Assembly: GCA_963932465.1 (NCBI GenBank)
Contig: OZ010790.1
Location: 351,193,087 to 351,257,086 of the forward strand
From: Maratus speciosus
Taxonomy: Eukaryota > Arthropoda > Arachnida > Araneae > Salticidae
Direction of reading: 5' to 3'
DNA length: 64,000 nucleotides
The notes under the pieces are model-generated. The model was not told where the DNA came from. It was given only the letters and a program-made list of their open reading frames with translations, and searched no databases. Both the position numbers and the translations under genes were made by a program. Position 1 is the stretch's first letter; each line of letters starts with the position of its first letter. Shown here piece by piece: positions 1 to 11,798 of this stretch.

Positions 1-617
1 AAATACTCGTGTCAATGTGACATTTGCGGGATAAAATTAAATGCCGCCATTGTTCCGGCATCGACCGGAAAGGATTAAAACTTAAGTATAAAACTAATAA
101 TATAAATATATTTTTTTAAACATGCATCACTTTAGAAATTTTCTCCTACATAATAGTAAAGTATGGGTTAATCGGATTAACTTCATAATCAAATAAGCTC
201 GGTAAAAGAATATTTTGATCGTAGAATTAAGTTAGGTAAGAAATTAGAAATAAGAAATGCAAAAATATCGCATCAGTGTATTATATTTCGTAAAATACAG
301 AATTAACAGAGTATTTAATTTTGATTGAGTATATCCCTTTCTGTAATTTTATTTGCAGCACCGATTGCGTTCTTAGCAGAAATTTAAAACTAAAGCTATT
401 AGATTATTTGGTCACGTAAGTCAATCAATCCTACAGAATCCTTTCTATTTTATGAATCATATTTTATTTATAATACAAATAAGGCAACGTCTTAGATTCA
501 TGTAGCTTTATTTCAAGCAGCACGGTTTGATGTGGCTTTAGTTTGTTTAGTTTCTTTGATATTTATCCTAGGTTTATTTTGATTTTTGTTTTGTTTTTAA
601 CTTTATACACTGATTTA
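1..617. other. AT-rich noncoding flank
   Basis: No convincing reading frame, RNA gene or repeat is visible here. The last bases (TACACTG at 606-612 and again at 616-622) resemble a Tc1-type terminus and may be the left end of the Tc1-like element whose body resumes at 8136. Confidence 0.5.
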
Positions 618-668
618 CACTGATAAGTAACGTAAAATAAAACATCCATAATTTAACCCCTTGAGGGG

Positions 669-1316
669 TGTAATATTGTTCAGTGGGATGGTTCGCTTAA
701 ATGCAAAAACACCAACCATATTACAGGAACTATTTCTTTATTAAAAAGTCTTATAAAAAACGGTTCACGTGGAGCCAAACTGGGAGAGAGAGACCCCATA
801 ATACATGGGAAGCCGAAGCGCCTTTTCTTTTTAGACAACTTTACATCTCAAGAGCTGAAACAGAAGTGAAGTTTTTTTGCACGAAATCAAGAAATCTTGG
901 CGTTACACAGCATCGCCAATTTACAACTTTTGGTGACTGCGCGAAAGTGTACAAAGGCTTTTGGCGATAAACATTACCGCAAAAATGTGGATTGCAAGTA
1001 AGCGCTTCTAATTAGGATGAGAAAAGTAACAGACAAACCGAAATTGTTTATCTTGCAGATAGGCCTTTGCCCAACTAACTGTTACATGAAATCGCAGACT
1101 GCAGATTGCTCGATGAGAAAAATGCAGAAAAACCAGACATCTGGCCTTTAGTCCGACCACATAACACGATAAATACAAGCTTCCCATAAGATTCGTTCAT
1201 TTTTACTTTTTATTGTTAATACATATTCAACATTCACGTATTAGAAGCGATAAAAATTTCTTATCACTGCGGCGGGGAAAAAAACCAATGCTAGAAAATG
1301 AAATGAGACTAGCAGC
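669..1316. repeat. 648-bp direct repeat, left copy
   Basis: This matches 6991-7638 base for base without any net gap (constant offset 6,322), with about eight substitutions counted by eye, so about 98.8% identity. It begins one base inside the left terminal repeat of the piggyBac-like element. A short open frame at 701-970 is not preserved in the same form in the other copy, so coding is doubtful. Confidence 0.9.
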
Positions 1317-2548
1317 AATTACAGAATATGTACCAAGACAAAATAAGTAAAATTAACTATTTATGTTGATATCTACCAAGAAATCTATTTTAATTTGTCT
1401 GTGAAACTATTACCCTTTAGCTCCTGTAAAATATTTTATACTACTATAAGTAAGTAGAAAAAAAAATATTTGCTTGCTTTCAAAACAATTCACAAGAATT
1501 GTGTTATGTCCATGACTGAGCGCTCATAATATTCAAAATAATCCTTTTTTAAATTAAATATTCCACAAATTAAAAGGGCCACATTAGTTGATAATACAGG
1601 ATCCTATATTTAATTTTTTTTCTTTGTGGCATTGTATTGTGGCGCTGGTACCAGCATTTTAGTCATGTATCTATTCAAATAGAGAAGCATTTACTGTATA
1701 TACGACTTCTCAAAAATTTGATCTTACATGAGATCATAATATTAAATAAATGCAAGCAAATAAAAACAAAGGACAAAAACACACCAGTAAAAAAAAAAAA
1801 ATTGTTACTTTAAAGAAAGATGAATTCTTTCATAAAATTGGAGCTTATTTGTATTATCTTAGGTTGCTTCATTACTGGCTTAAGAAACTTACAAAAATTT
1901 GTGCATAACGCACAGGACTACCAGAGACAAAAATTGTGCAAGCTGCACGCGCTCAAACAAGTGTAGCCCTAAATATTGAAATTTTTGTGAACTCTAGTGG
2001 CATCAGCTTATGGCTTCTGCCCTAAATAATAAGAGGTAGTTTTTTTTAATTCCTGCAATTTAACTAAGTCCCCGGTTTCCAAAAAAAATCACAGTATGTT
2101 ATAATTTAGCATTTTATGAATTTTTACACTGCCATCCTGACTTTCCGTGTATTGATGAAAATTTAACCCCTGGCAAACTTATAAAAAATTATTAATAAAT
2201 TGCATACAATTTTGTATAGTGTAACAAGATATCTTACTCGATCTGCCACCTCCAAGTAAGAAGTACCCAATGAAAGTGTAAAAAAATGTTACATGTTAAC
2301 AGTAAACAAATTCGAAATGTATGTGCAGTTTAATATGTCATGTGACGGATAATTCCTAGAAACATTAAAATCTTTGTATAGATACAAAGTGATGATGCCA
2401 TTGATATGTTCTGACATTATGCAAATACAAAAAAAAACTGTTAAAAAAAGAATTATTTTAATATTGAAACATGGTGTAAAATTTAAAAGATAGGAAAGTA
2501 AAAGGAGAAATTGTATCTGTGTGGAGGGAGGGGGGGGGGGAACTCCCA

Positions 2549-3090
2549 AACTCATGAACTACTTGTAATGCAACACATGAACAAAAGTGTACGCAAGCAT
2601 ACACAACGTGTAAGTAAACACATGAACAAATTGTATAATATCACATGAACTCTATGTATTAGTGTCTCAATGAACTCAAATTGTTATGCATTTGCCAACA
2701 AAATAAACAGACAGTATATGTGTAAAAACCCAAGACACTTGCATACGATTGAGATTCAATTACATAATTAATTAGTTATCATCAAAATGTAATGAATAAG
2801 GGTTAAAAAACAAATGAACTACTTGTAATGTGTGTGTAAACTCTGGTTAAACTCTAAACCAGCCAGTGTGTATTACTCAATGAACTACTTGTAAGAAAAA
2901 AAAAAAATAAAAGAAATACTGCCGAATAAATCGCTAGCAAAGTACAATGTGTAAAAGCAAATGAACAAAATATGTAAATCAACACATGAACTAGTGTAAT
3001 GTATGTATAAAAATGTACGAAAATGTCTTAAAAAAAACAACTGTTGTGAAACACAAACAAATATCCAACATATGAACTACATGTGAAAGA
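2549..3090. repeat. Scattered short motif cluster (TGAACTACTTGTAA-like)
   Basis: The motif TGAACTACTTGTAA occurs at about 2554, 2816 and 2881. Variants include CATGAACTAGTGTAATG near 2992 and ATGAACTACATGTGA near 3072, with shorter ACATGAAC pieces near 2573, 2622 and 2643. Spacing is irregular, so this is not a regular tandem array. It looks like a decayed minisatellite or a cluster of binding-site-like motifs. Confidence 0.5.
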
Positions 3091-3755
3091 AAACTGTTGA
3101 ATTAGTGGTTGACTAAGGGTTAAAAAGAAACAAAACTGCATCTGCCAAATTCATTGCTGTCTTGAGTTAACAGAAGCGTGCATAAAATGTATAACTCTAC
3201 GCTAAATATTGTAGAAGCTATGCAAGCCAAACATGTTCCAAGAAAAGAATGAAATGGAAAAGAAAAAAATAAAAAAAAACATTTTGATAGCCAAAAATAA
3301 CAAGCAATGTACCTTATGTGGTATGCATGTATCTTTCCGTCACAAGACAACTGTGAGACTTGAACTCACAAATTAAAAAAAATTTAAATCTGAAGAAGAA
3401 AAAAATGCCAAATATTTAGTTTAATGAGTATATGTGAATAGCCCTTTAAAAAAATAAAGTGTACCTAACAGCTCACATTATGCATGTGACTACCTTTTAT
3501 AAGAAAAACACTTACCGATATCAAATATCATGTCAGTTATAATAAAAAAAATACCTTATGTTATAACTAAAATAGCAACGAGTCACCAGTCGTGCGTAAA
3601 CAATGAAATTTAACAGTACATTAGCTGCATGTGTAAAAATGTACACCCGGTTGATTATCCCTTGCAAAAAAAACTTTAAGATGACTGTGTAAACACTGTA
3701 CAATAGTTACATTATGTTATAATGTTATAATCTCTGCAAAACTTTTGAACCTACG

Positions 3756-3784
3756 AAAAAAAAAAAAAAAAAAAAAAAAAAAAA
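3756..3784. repeat. Poly-A tract (29 A)
   Basis: Uninterrupted A run. No retroposon body can be identified directly upstream, so it may be a simple repeat. Confidence 0.9.
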
Positions 3785-6700
3785 CACTTGACATTAAAAG
3801 AAAATCTATCTAAAAACAACTACGAAGTTGTGAATGCAGTGAAAAAAATATGCAATCTTAAAGCTAAACACAAATGATGCTAACAGAAACCTAAACATGC
3901 ACAGACGGCAATGAATGTCCTTAACCATGGTGAGTATTAATTGAAATATAACAAAATTCAGCAAAACTGAACGAGTCAATGTGTGTGTGTGTGTGAAGTA
4001 CCAGGCCAAACATGACATCCCAAACCATATGCATGAGAGGGGGGGGGGGAAATGTGATATTAATACCTAACACTGCTATCTGCCCATAGCAAGTTAGAAA
4101 TAAAGTGTAAATTAGTGTAAAGGTGATATCCATCATCAGCATTAGGAAACAATTACAGGTGAAATTTTAGCAATCTAAAAATAATTTTTAAAATGTAAAC
4201 AATACTCCAATTGTAAAATTAATAATAATGTAACTCCATCAATCATGTTAGGAAAAATATCCGATCCCTGATTAAGCCAGCGGCCAACTTGCTTAACCGT
4301 AGATCGAAATACACACCTCAGACATTTTGCTATCCCATGGAAAATAGCGCAATGACTGAAGTATCCCACATAAATCATGACAGAAGTACAAGCAAACAAA
4401 CTTACACACACACAAAAAAACAATGTATTAATGTGAATGCATGTCATTGAGAAACATAAAAAAATAACAGTTTAAAACAATACGTCAAACCTATGTTGTA
4501 CATCTTATGTAATTTGCAAAAGCAAACGAGAGCCAAAAGGGAAAAAAATATTTTGACAAATATTTTAACAATATATGACATGATGACTCGAGCTATGTAA
4601 TATGCCTAAATAAAATGTATGCCAGGCTAAACTAATCTAAGCTTACTAAATAATTTGCCAAAGTTCACAATCCAATAAAATATTAATGTGAAAGATAAAT
4701 AATCTAATATTTTTTTTAACTTATTATTACGCCAACTGTATGTAAATTTCTAATCAAGTGCCCACATCTAACTGAGAAAAATATGCTATGCTCACCTCCT
4801 CTATACTTATTTTAAATTGCCACGAATATGCAAATCCAACATATTTCACATTACTCTTAATCAGTGCAAAAAAAAATTTAATAAAGTCATAAAACATAAA
4901 ACTTTCTGCATAGAAAAAAAATAATATATATTAACTCTAAAAAGAAATTTCAAAAGTGTGTCCGAGATCTACTAGTGTAAAAGGTATTCAAAAGCAAGTC
5001 ATTTACAATCTAAGATAAATATATCTATACACTCTTTTTATCACTATCTTTAAGAAAGGCTGAATGACAACATCTTAACTAACAATAAAAAAAACACATT
5101 TAAAAATACCCAGAGATCTACTCATAAAAGACACTATACTGACTAAGTTGCAATATGACAAAACATATTATTTAAATCATACTGTTAACAGACAGCATAC
5201 GAGCCAGCGTATTTATGTGCAACAAATGATAAAACAACAGAGAAGCAACTTCAAGGCCTAGAGATAAAATAAAAGGAATATATTATCTCTGAAGTGCGTC
5301 AATGTGTCAATGCAAGATACTCAGGAAGTTTCTAATATGAATCAAATGCAACAAACTTAAAAAAATTGCTACCCTTTTTTTTATCCCCTTTGAAATGCAT
5401 CCCAATTATTCATAAATTTTACTTTACACATCAACTGCCAATCTGTAAGTAACAACTTATATTTTTAAAAGCATATGAAATATTACCTAACATATTAAAT
5501 ATTCATAACTGAGATAAATACAACTACATCCCTTTTCAACCAAACTAGAAATTAAATAAAAAAAAATAAACACACCTTTCATTAAAAATATGTCATTCAT
5601 AACTATAATTAAAAGCAACAAAATGTGCACAGATAAATTAGATAAATTTTAAAAGGCTATTGTTTGTGCAATAGCGACAAGGAATGTAAGCGCAATATCT
5701 TTCACGATAAATGTTAAACCCAGAAAATCCTTGTCATGCATGAAAATAAAGTATATTTAAACATTCATAAAATAACTGAACTTAAATAGCACTTACCTTT
5801 CAAACATTAATATGCAAAGAGCAGCTTAGAGTTATAGCTGCAAATTTAACGATTTAAAAAAAAAAAACAATAATCTTTCTCTATAAAGCCAATATCTTCT
5901 TTATTCCGGCTATTTCATATTACACAAGGCAGTAATAAAAACAAATATGAACTGCATGAAGTAACGATTTTTTTTTTTTTTTTAACCAGCAAGTATGTAT
6001 AAAGAAATATTTAACATAGCATGAAAAGAAAAAGAACTGAAAGATAAAATATTAATCACTATATCAATTAAGTATCTATATGCAATATGAGAAACAATAT
6101 TGTGCATGTTAAACGTCATTCAATTTTATCACTATTGGGGTATCCTAATTTGGGATACCTAGATATGACACGAAAACGAATTGAACAACATGAATGAGCC
6201 TGTTGAAAACTATCTTCTTTTTTTTTAAGATTGCATGCTGAAGATGATAAGAAGCACAAAACAAACAATCTGGGAATCAAGAATCTAAATTAGAGATGTA
6301 GTCATAAAAAAAAAAAAAACGCACATATGGCAAAAGTTTCACGAACTATTTCGTAACTGAAATAATTTTTCTTTTGACCTCCAACACAGATGCATAATGC
6401 AGCATATATTATACCAAGATACACAAGTAGATTATTGGCTTTCCGTAAACTATGCGGTTATATTAGCTCTATTTTCTTTAACTATGGAGCACCAAACAAT
6501 CACCTTAGTATTGGAATGAAGGCAAAACTTATTTTGTAGAGAAACACCATCATAAATTTTAACATATTTCACGTTTTCATATCCAGCAGGTGAAGCGAGG
6601 AGAAAAAAAACTTGGTGGGGCAACGGAGTAGATGAGTCACAACATAACTCTCTCCTTTATTCCAAAATCATCAATGTAGAAGCACCACAGAGTGTAGAGT

Positions 6701-6990
6701 TAATCCAGTGTTCGCTTAGAATTGAAAGACAATTTCGAAGCCATCTAGCAGTACCGCTCCGGCACATAAATCTTCCAACATGTTCTGGTATTTTACGAAG
6801 CGTCAGGAAATAGGCAGGAAACATCACGAATAAAATTGTACTTTTAAGATGCAGGAGTACTACGTCGAAAGTGCAGCATAAAAAAATATTTTAAAGGTTG
6901 GGGGGATGGGGGGGTTCTCTCTCTCAAATAAATATGCATTCTTTTTTTTTTTTTTTGGTTGGAGAAAGTCCGGCCAATGAGGCAAATTTA

Positions 6991-7638
6991 TGTAATATTG
7001 TTCAGTGGGATGGTTCGCTTAAATGCAAAAACTCCAACCATATTACAGGAACTATTTCTTTATTTAAAAGCCTTATAAAAAACGGTTCACGTGGAGCCAA
7101 ACTGGGAGAGAGAGACCCCATAATACATGGGACGCCGAAGCGCCTTTTCTTTTTAGACAACTTTACATCTCAAGAGCTGAAACAGAAGTGAAGTTTTTTT
7201 GCACGAAATCAAGAAATCTTGGCGTTACACAACATCGCCAATTTACAACTTTTGGTGACTGCGCGAAAGTGTACAAAGGCTTTTGGCGATAAACATTACC
7301 GCAAAAATGTGGATTGCAAGTAAGCGCTTCTAATTAGGATGAGAAAAGTAACAGACAAACCGAAATTGTTTATCTTGCAGATAGGCCTTTGCCCAACTAA
7401 CTGTTACATGAAATCGCAGACTGCAGATTGCTCGATGAGAAAAATGCAGAAAAACCAGACATCTGGCCTTTAGTCCGACCACATAACACGATAAATACAT
7501 GCTTCCCATAAGATTCGTTCATTTTTACTTTTTATTGTTAATACATATTCAACGTTCACGTATTAGAAGCGATAAAAATTTCTTATCACTGCGGCGGGGA
7601 AAAAAACCAATGGTAGAAAATGAAATGAGACTAGCAGC
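6991..7638. repeat. 648-bp direct repeat, right copy
   Basis: Near-identical to 669-1316. The similarity starts abruptly at TGTAATATTG and stops after AGCAGC. The upstream open frame running from 6898 to 7191 extends into the repeat but has no recognised domain. About 500 bp separate this copy from the right terminal repeat of the enclosing element. Confidence 0.9.
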
Positions 7639-8123
7639 TGTGCTATTTAATTCTTATTTATTTCTTTGCACAAGCAGCGGTAACGGGTAGATACAGATTA
7701 AAATAAGAAAGGGAAAAAATGAAATGATTATTTGAGCGCTTTGAATTAAAGATGATTTTAGAAAGAAGAAAGAAATCACTTTAATAAACTCTGGATGGTT
7801 TTGAGAAATGAATTTAATCACATATTTCATCATAGGAAAGAGGGGGGGGGGATAATATGATCTAAAAGTAAGAAAGTTATGTTTTAAATTAATTTTGAAT
7901 AAAAATGATAGCTATGGGACAGAAACGTGGGGGGCACAAGGGGCAAGCAACTACGTATGTGAAATGCTGAATTCCCAACGGAATTTTTGAAAAATTCTAT
8001 TTCAAAATAAGTAAAAGCAATTTTACGGCCTTTTTTCCACTAAAGTTAGAAAAGTAAAATGTAATAAAATTTTTCTGGTGTTAAACTTCACTAATCATAG
8101 GTGGTATATAATATATACCGGTG
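7639..8123. other. Right-hand unique part of the piggyBac-like element
   Basis: AT-rich sequence with a G run near 7843 and no reading frame of note. With the 648-bp unit and the 12-bp ends it could represent an original element of about 1.16 kb before the 5.7 kb interior was gained (inference). Confidence 0.4.
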
Positions 8124-8135
8124 CCCCTCAAGGGG

Positions 8136-9462
8136 TTAAAGCGTAGTTGTAAAATTCAATTGCACAGCTTGTGTTTTGAGAAAAGGTGACTTGAAGAATG
8201 CCACAAGAATGTGATTTGCCGGAATCCATGGCTTGCCTTATTATCGGAACAGTTGAATCTGGGAAAACACAACAAAGTGTAGCAGACGTTGTTGGAGTCG
8301 CAGTAAGTGTCAATGTAAGGCTGTGGAATCGATTCCAAGACGCATGGAATGGTAGTCATCGACTAGTGCAAGGTCGAATATGTGCTAACACAGAAACTGA
8401 TGACCGATACATCCTGTTAATAGCTCGTGAAGACTTAACGGACAATACTACTCAGCTGCAAACACAGTTGTTCCTAGCCACAGGACGAATGGTGTCCAGC
8501 CAAACAGTCCTAAATAGGCTTCATCAGAGTGATCTCTATGCACGTAAGCCAATGGTCTGTAGTCCGTTGACCCGAGCAACTGATCGGCCGAATAAAGGTG
8601 AACAACTGAACATCGACTTGGCGGCAGAGATTTTGAAGTCTGATTTTGTCAACAGACGAGTTCCCATTTAGTCTGGATTCCAATGTTTTTGGCATGTAGA
8701 GAAATATACACTAAAAATAATCCCACATTCGTTCGTGAAAGATCCCATCACAGACGAGGTGAGTTGATGCTATGGGCTGGTATCAGCATAGGTGGACGTA
8801 CGGGCCTGCATGTCATTCGGAATGGAGCTTTGACGTTCCGAAGTTATGCAGACGAGATACTGAGGCCTCATGTCATATTTCACCTTGCATCATTTGGTGA
8901 TTCATTTTTTTCCATACATGATAATGCCAAACAACATACAGCTCGTCTTGTAGAGAACATGCTTAAAGTTGAAACAATGCAGCATATGGAATAACCAACA
9001 TGCTCTTCTGACCTGGATCGATCTAGAATGTTTGAGACACACTCGGACAACGCATTGCAGCGAGACTGAAACCTCCTTTTATTGTCTGGGACTTGGAGAT
9101 TGCAATTCTTGAGCAGTAGAACAGTACACCCCAAAAACTTATCGATAAGGTAATCGAATCCATGGAAAACAGGTATTGGACAGTTTTATCCATTCGAAGG
9201 GACCACACGCCATATTAAATACCTAGCATCATTTCTAAACAATACTTTTTTTTGATTTACATGTAACCAAATTGTTGTCCTAAACCATCTTTTCACGTTC
9301 TATCCATCGTTTCAAAGGGTTAAAGCTCTCTTGCATTTTTTTAGTCTTTTTTCTGTATTGCATCTGGATACACACGTTAATCTAAATTTTATAGCCGTAC
9401 ATAGCTGTCTCGCACTATCCTCTTTACTTTTTTGCTTGCTCCTTTAATTTTTTTGACCAGTG
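8136..9462 (+). mobile_element. Tc1-like element, main part
   Basis: This encloses a decayed Tc1-type transposase. The right end reads as the reverse complement of CACTGGTCAAAAAAATTAAA, ending at 9462 and followed by TA at 9463-9464, as expected of Tc1/mariner insertion. No matching left terminus lies next to the transposase; instead the sequence abuts TTAA of the piggyBac-like insertion. A candidate left end (CACTGAT at 608 or 618) lies across that insertion, which would make this a Tc1 element split by a later insertion. Confidence 0.6.
8198..9216 (+). pseudogene. Tc1-like transposase relic
   Basis: The first frame (8198-8670, starting MPQECDLPES) carries the N-terminal helix-turn-helix region, with features such as TVLNRLHQSDLYARKPMVCSP that I associate with Tc1-family transposases. 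The frame then shifts. The sequence around the first catalytic Asp reads STDEFPFSLDS (Asp codon 8655-8657) in a third frame, which stops at 8700-8702. A third segment (8683-8994) contains LMLWAGISIGGRTGLHVIRNG and the second Asp motif HDNAKQHTARL (Asp codon 8920-8922). The expected third acidic motif (PDLNPIEH) is degraded to SDLDRSRM near 9012, and a C-terminal remnant with FEGTTRHI ends near 9216. At least two frameshifts, in-frame stops and loss of the third catalytic residue make it inactive. Confidence 0.85.
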
Positions 9463-10626
9463 TAGGATTATATGCACAACGGCTTAATTAAAATGAAGGT
9501 GTTAATGGCGAAATTGTACATATTTTATTTTTGATAACCTCTGTAATTTTGAACTTCATGAATGTATTGCAGCTTTCGCATTTTATTATTTACTTTCATT
9601 GCTGTATAAGGAATTTTATATTATTATTTTTTAGTCATTGCATATTAATGTTTCCAATTCCTCCATATTGGATTTTATCTTTTTATATCATGGTTAACTC
9701 TGCCATATCAAGACTTTAATTTAATCTTTTTAGTTATCTCTGGTGTATGAATGTCCATTGTAATTATTTTTATTTTTAAAGTCTTTTAGATTGTTGTCGT
9801 CTTGTATAGCGGCTCTTGGGGTACGGAGGGCCACAATTATACTTCCATATTAATTTGACTATTATTAAACATAAATTTTAATTAAAATACTTTGTTCTCG
9901 GGACCATAAATCCGGAATAACTATAAAAGTTATTTTTCTCTCTCTCTTTTAACATCCAAAATTCCACGAGGACTTAGTTCTGCCCTTCTACAAGGTTGTG
10001 TTCCGTCAGTCTTAAATAACACTCAATTACAACTAAGCGCTCACTCCTATAGTGGTACTAAGGCTCCAGAGCCATGTGCCGTAGTGTCGAGCATAAACAC
10101 ATATTGACGTCTGCGTGGTATTTACCGCAAATCAATGCGAAAGGCTTGAATAAAACACTGTTTGATTCTGTCAGGCCGCATATAGGAAGATAATATGTTT
10201 GCCTTGGAAAATATCAAGCCTTATAGATTATCGAACTAATTGGCGATTTTTACTTTCGGGGATAAAACTGTTTTTCTAAATATCGTAATCTTGTTTTCCA
10301 TTATGAATTATAATTTCTGCATTTATTTGCGAGGAAATTAATTTTTTTAAATATTTTTAATAATAATAGAAAATAAATACTTTGCATTCAAATATGTTTT
10401 TAGTATATATAGCAGATAGTTTTTTCTTGAATGGTTATTGTTTTTCTTTTTTAATTAAACTGGGTTTAGATTGAAAATGTCCAAACATATTACAAATTCT
10501 TTACTTTAATAGTTTGCGTGATGTTAAATAGTATAAAATTACATATTATTAATTTAAATGAATCTGTCAGGATCTGAATTTTTGATTTACAATACAACTT
10601 TTTTCCTCGGAAATCGATTTGAAAGA
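9463..10626. other. AT-rich noncoding
   Basis: I see no gene or repeat here. The open frame at 9531-9719 is hydrophobic by base composition and has no recognisable domain. A moderately GC-richer patch near 9990-10140 shows no coherent coding frame. Confidence 0.5.
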
Positions 10627-11798
10627 ACAGTCATTCAGGGTAACTTTGAACAATGGGGTGTAACTTTGCACCACCTCCTATGTTTCAATATTTTTGACTC
10701 CAAAAGACTAAATAAATTCCAGAACTGTTCTCTGTTGGCAAGGTTCTAAACTGGGATTTCTACTCTTTATTTTAGAAAATAAATTAGCAACGTTGTGCGC
10801 AATTAATTGCATCATCTAACTATTTTTGTGAAGTACTGTTTTCAAGTTAATTTTGAATGCTATTCTGAAGTTGTAATCCAATTAAATTTTCATAGTAAGT
10901 AACAATATACTTATTTGTAAGACATATTATTATCTAAATGTTGTAAATGTGTGAATATTTTGTGATTAGTTATTCCTTAATAGTTGATAAAATGTAAAAT
11001 AAGAAGGCACTAACATTTTACCACATTTTCAAGGCAACTTTGAGCAGGCTGAAAGTTATACTGATGTTTATAATTTACTGATAATAGGTGCTGCTGTAAA
11101 ATTTTCCCCATATTTGCACGTATATTTTATATAAATGCCGAAAGTGCGCATCAGATATAACATGTAAATATTTTCACAAATATGTGTAAAATACATAAAA
11201 TTCATTTAAAGGCGTTTTTTGGGGCGGAGCTACTCAAATTTGACATTTCATACATTCGACATTTTTTATTCTTGTTTGAATAATACTAATACTAGTATGT
11301 ATTACTGTAAATATGGATATATTATTGAGTTAAAATATTGAAAATTGTTTTTCACTGCATTTTTATGTTTTATATGAACAATAAACAGTTTTTGTTTCTT
11401 TCTAAATATTCATGGTTCTCTTCTTCCACTTTTCTTATGCATAATTTGTTGTAATATCATAAATTATTCAAATCTTGTGATGTTGGGAAATATAAATTCG
11501 GAGTCTTTACATATCTGAAAACATTTTTTGGGGGTTTAAAGTTGTCCTAACTTTAATGAATTTTTTATAATGAATTATTTCAGATAATATTTATCATATG
11601 GTGCAAAGTTACCCTAAATGGCTGGGTAACTTTGAACCAGGTTAAAAATTCATTTTGCATTTATCCTTAATTTTTGATAGTAAAACAATAATTTAAGATC
11701 ATTTCTTCCCTTTTATGCCCCTAGTTATAACAATATTCCTAAAATAAGAGTATGTGAAAATAGAGAAAATGCGGATCAAAGTTACCCTGAATGACTGT
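10627..11798. mobile_element. 1.17 kb unit bounded by a perfect 23-bp inverted repeat
   Basis: The left end at 10627-10649 begins ACAGTCATTCAGGGTAACTT. Positions 11776-11798 are its exact 23-bp reverse complement. The core GGGTAACTTTG recurs inside: near 10657 (plus), 11031 (weak, plus), 11601 (minus) and 11623 (plus). Terminal inverted repeats plus subterminal motif copies fit a nonautonomous DNA transposon. No target duplication is evident and no protein is encoded, so the superfamily is unknown. Confidence 0.5.

Larger units (their letters stand above)
1317..6990. other. AT-rich interior between the 648-bp repeats, no gene seen
   Basis: About 5.7 kb with no supported coding region on either strand. 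Short open frames here (for example 3120-3350 and 4175-4447, minus) have low-complexity, stop-rich surroundings and no recognisable domain. The tract holds a motif cluster near 2.55-3.09 kb, a 29-A run at 3756-3784, a GT run near 3979 and poly-G tracts near 2528 and 4039. If the flanking repeats were LTRs, this is where gag-pol should be, and nothing like reverse transcriptase is visible. Confidence 0.6.
653..8139. mobile_element. 7.5 kb insertion with piggyBac-like ends (TTAA target duplication)
   Basis: The left boundary is TTAA at 653-656 followed by CCCCTTGAGGGG at 657-668. The right boundary is CCCCTCAAGGGG at 8124-8135 followed by TTAA at 8136-8139. The two 12-mers are exact reverse complements, and TTAA flanks are the hallmark of piggyBac-type insertion (family knowledge). 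Each 12-mer is also nearly self-complementary. No transposase is visible, so the element is nonautonomous or badly decayed. Its 7,479-bp length is very large for a nonautonomous piggyBac. Two 648-bp direct repeats sit inside, one directly against the left terminus. Kolobok-type elements also use TTAA and cannot be excluded. Confidence 0.6.

Noticed and set aside
3806..4447. Overlapping minus-strand open frames
   Set aside because: Hydrophobic, low-complexity translations of AT-rich DNA with no domain or splice context.
669..7638. LTR retrotransposon with 648-bp LTRs (starts TG)
   Set aside because: No flanking target duplication, no primer-binding site after the left copy, no polypurine tract before the right copy, and no gag-pol trace in the 5.7 kb interior.
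9280..9320. Second piggyBac-like end (TTAACCCTTTG on the minus strand)
   Set aside because: No partner inverted repeat with TTAA was found; it lies inside the 3-prime region of the Tc1-like element.
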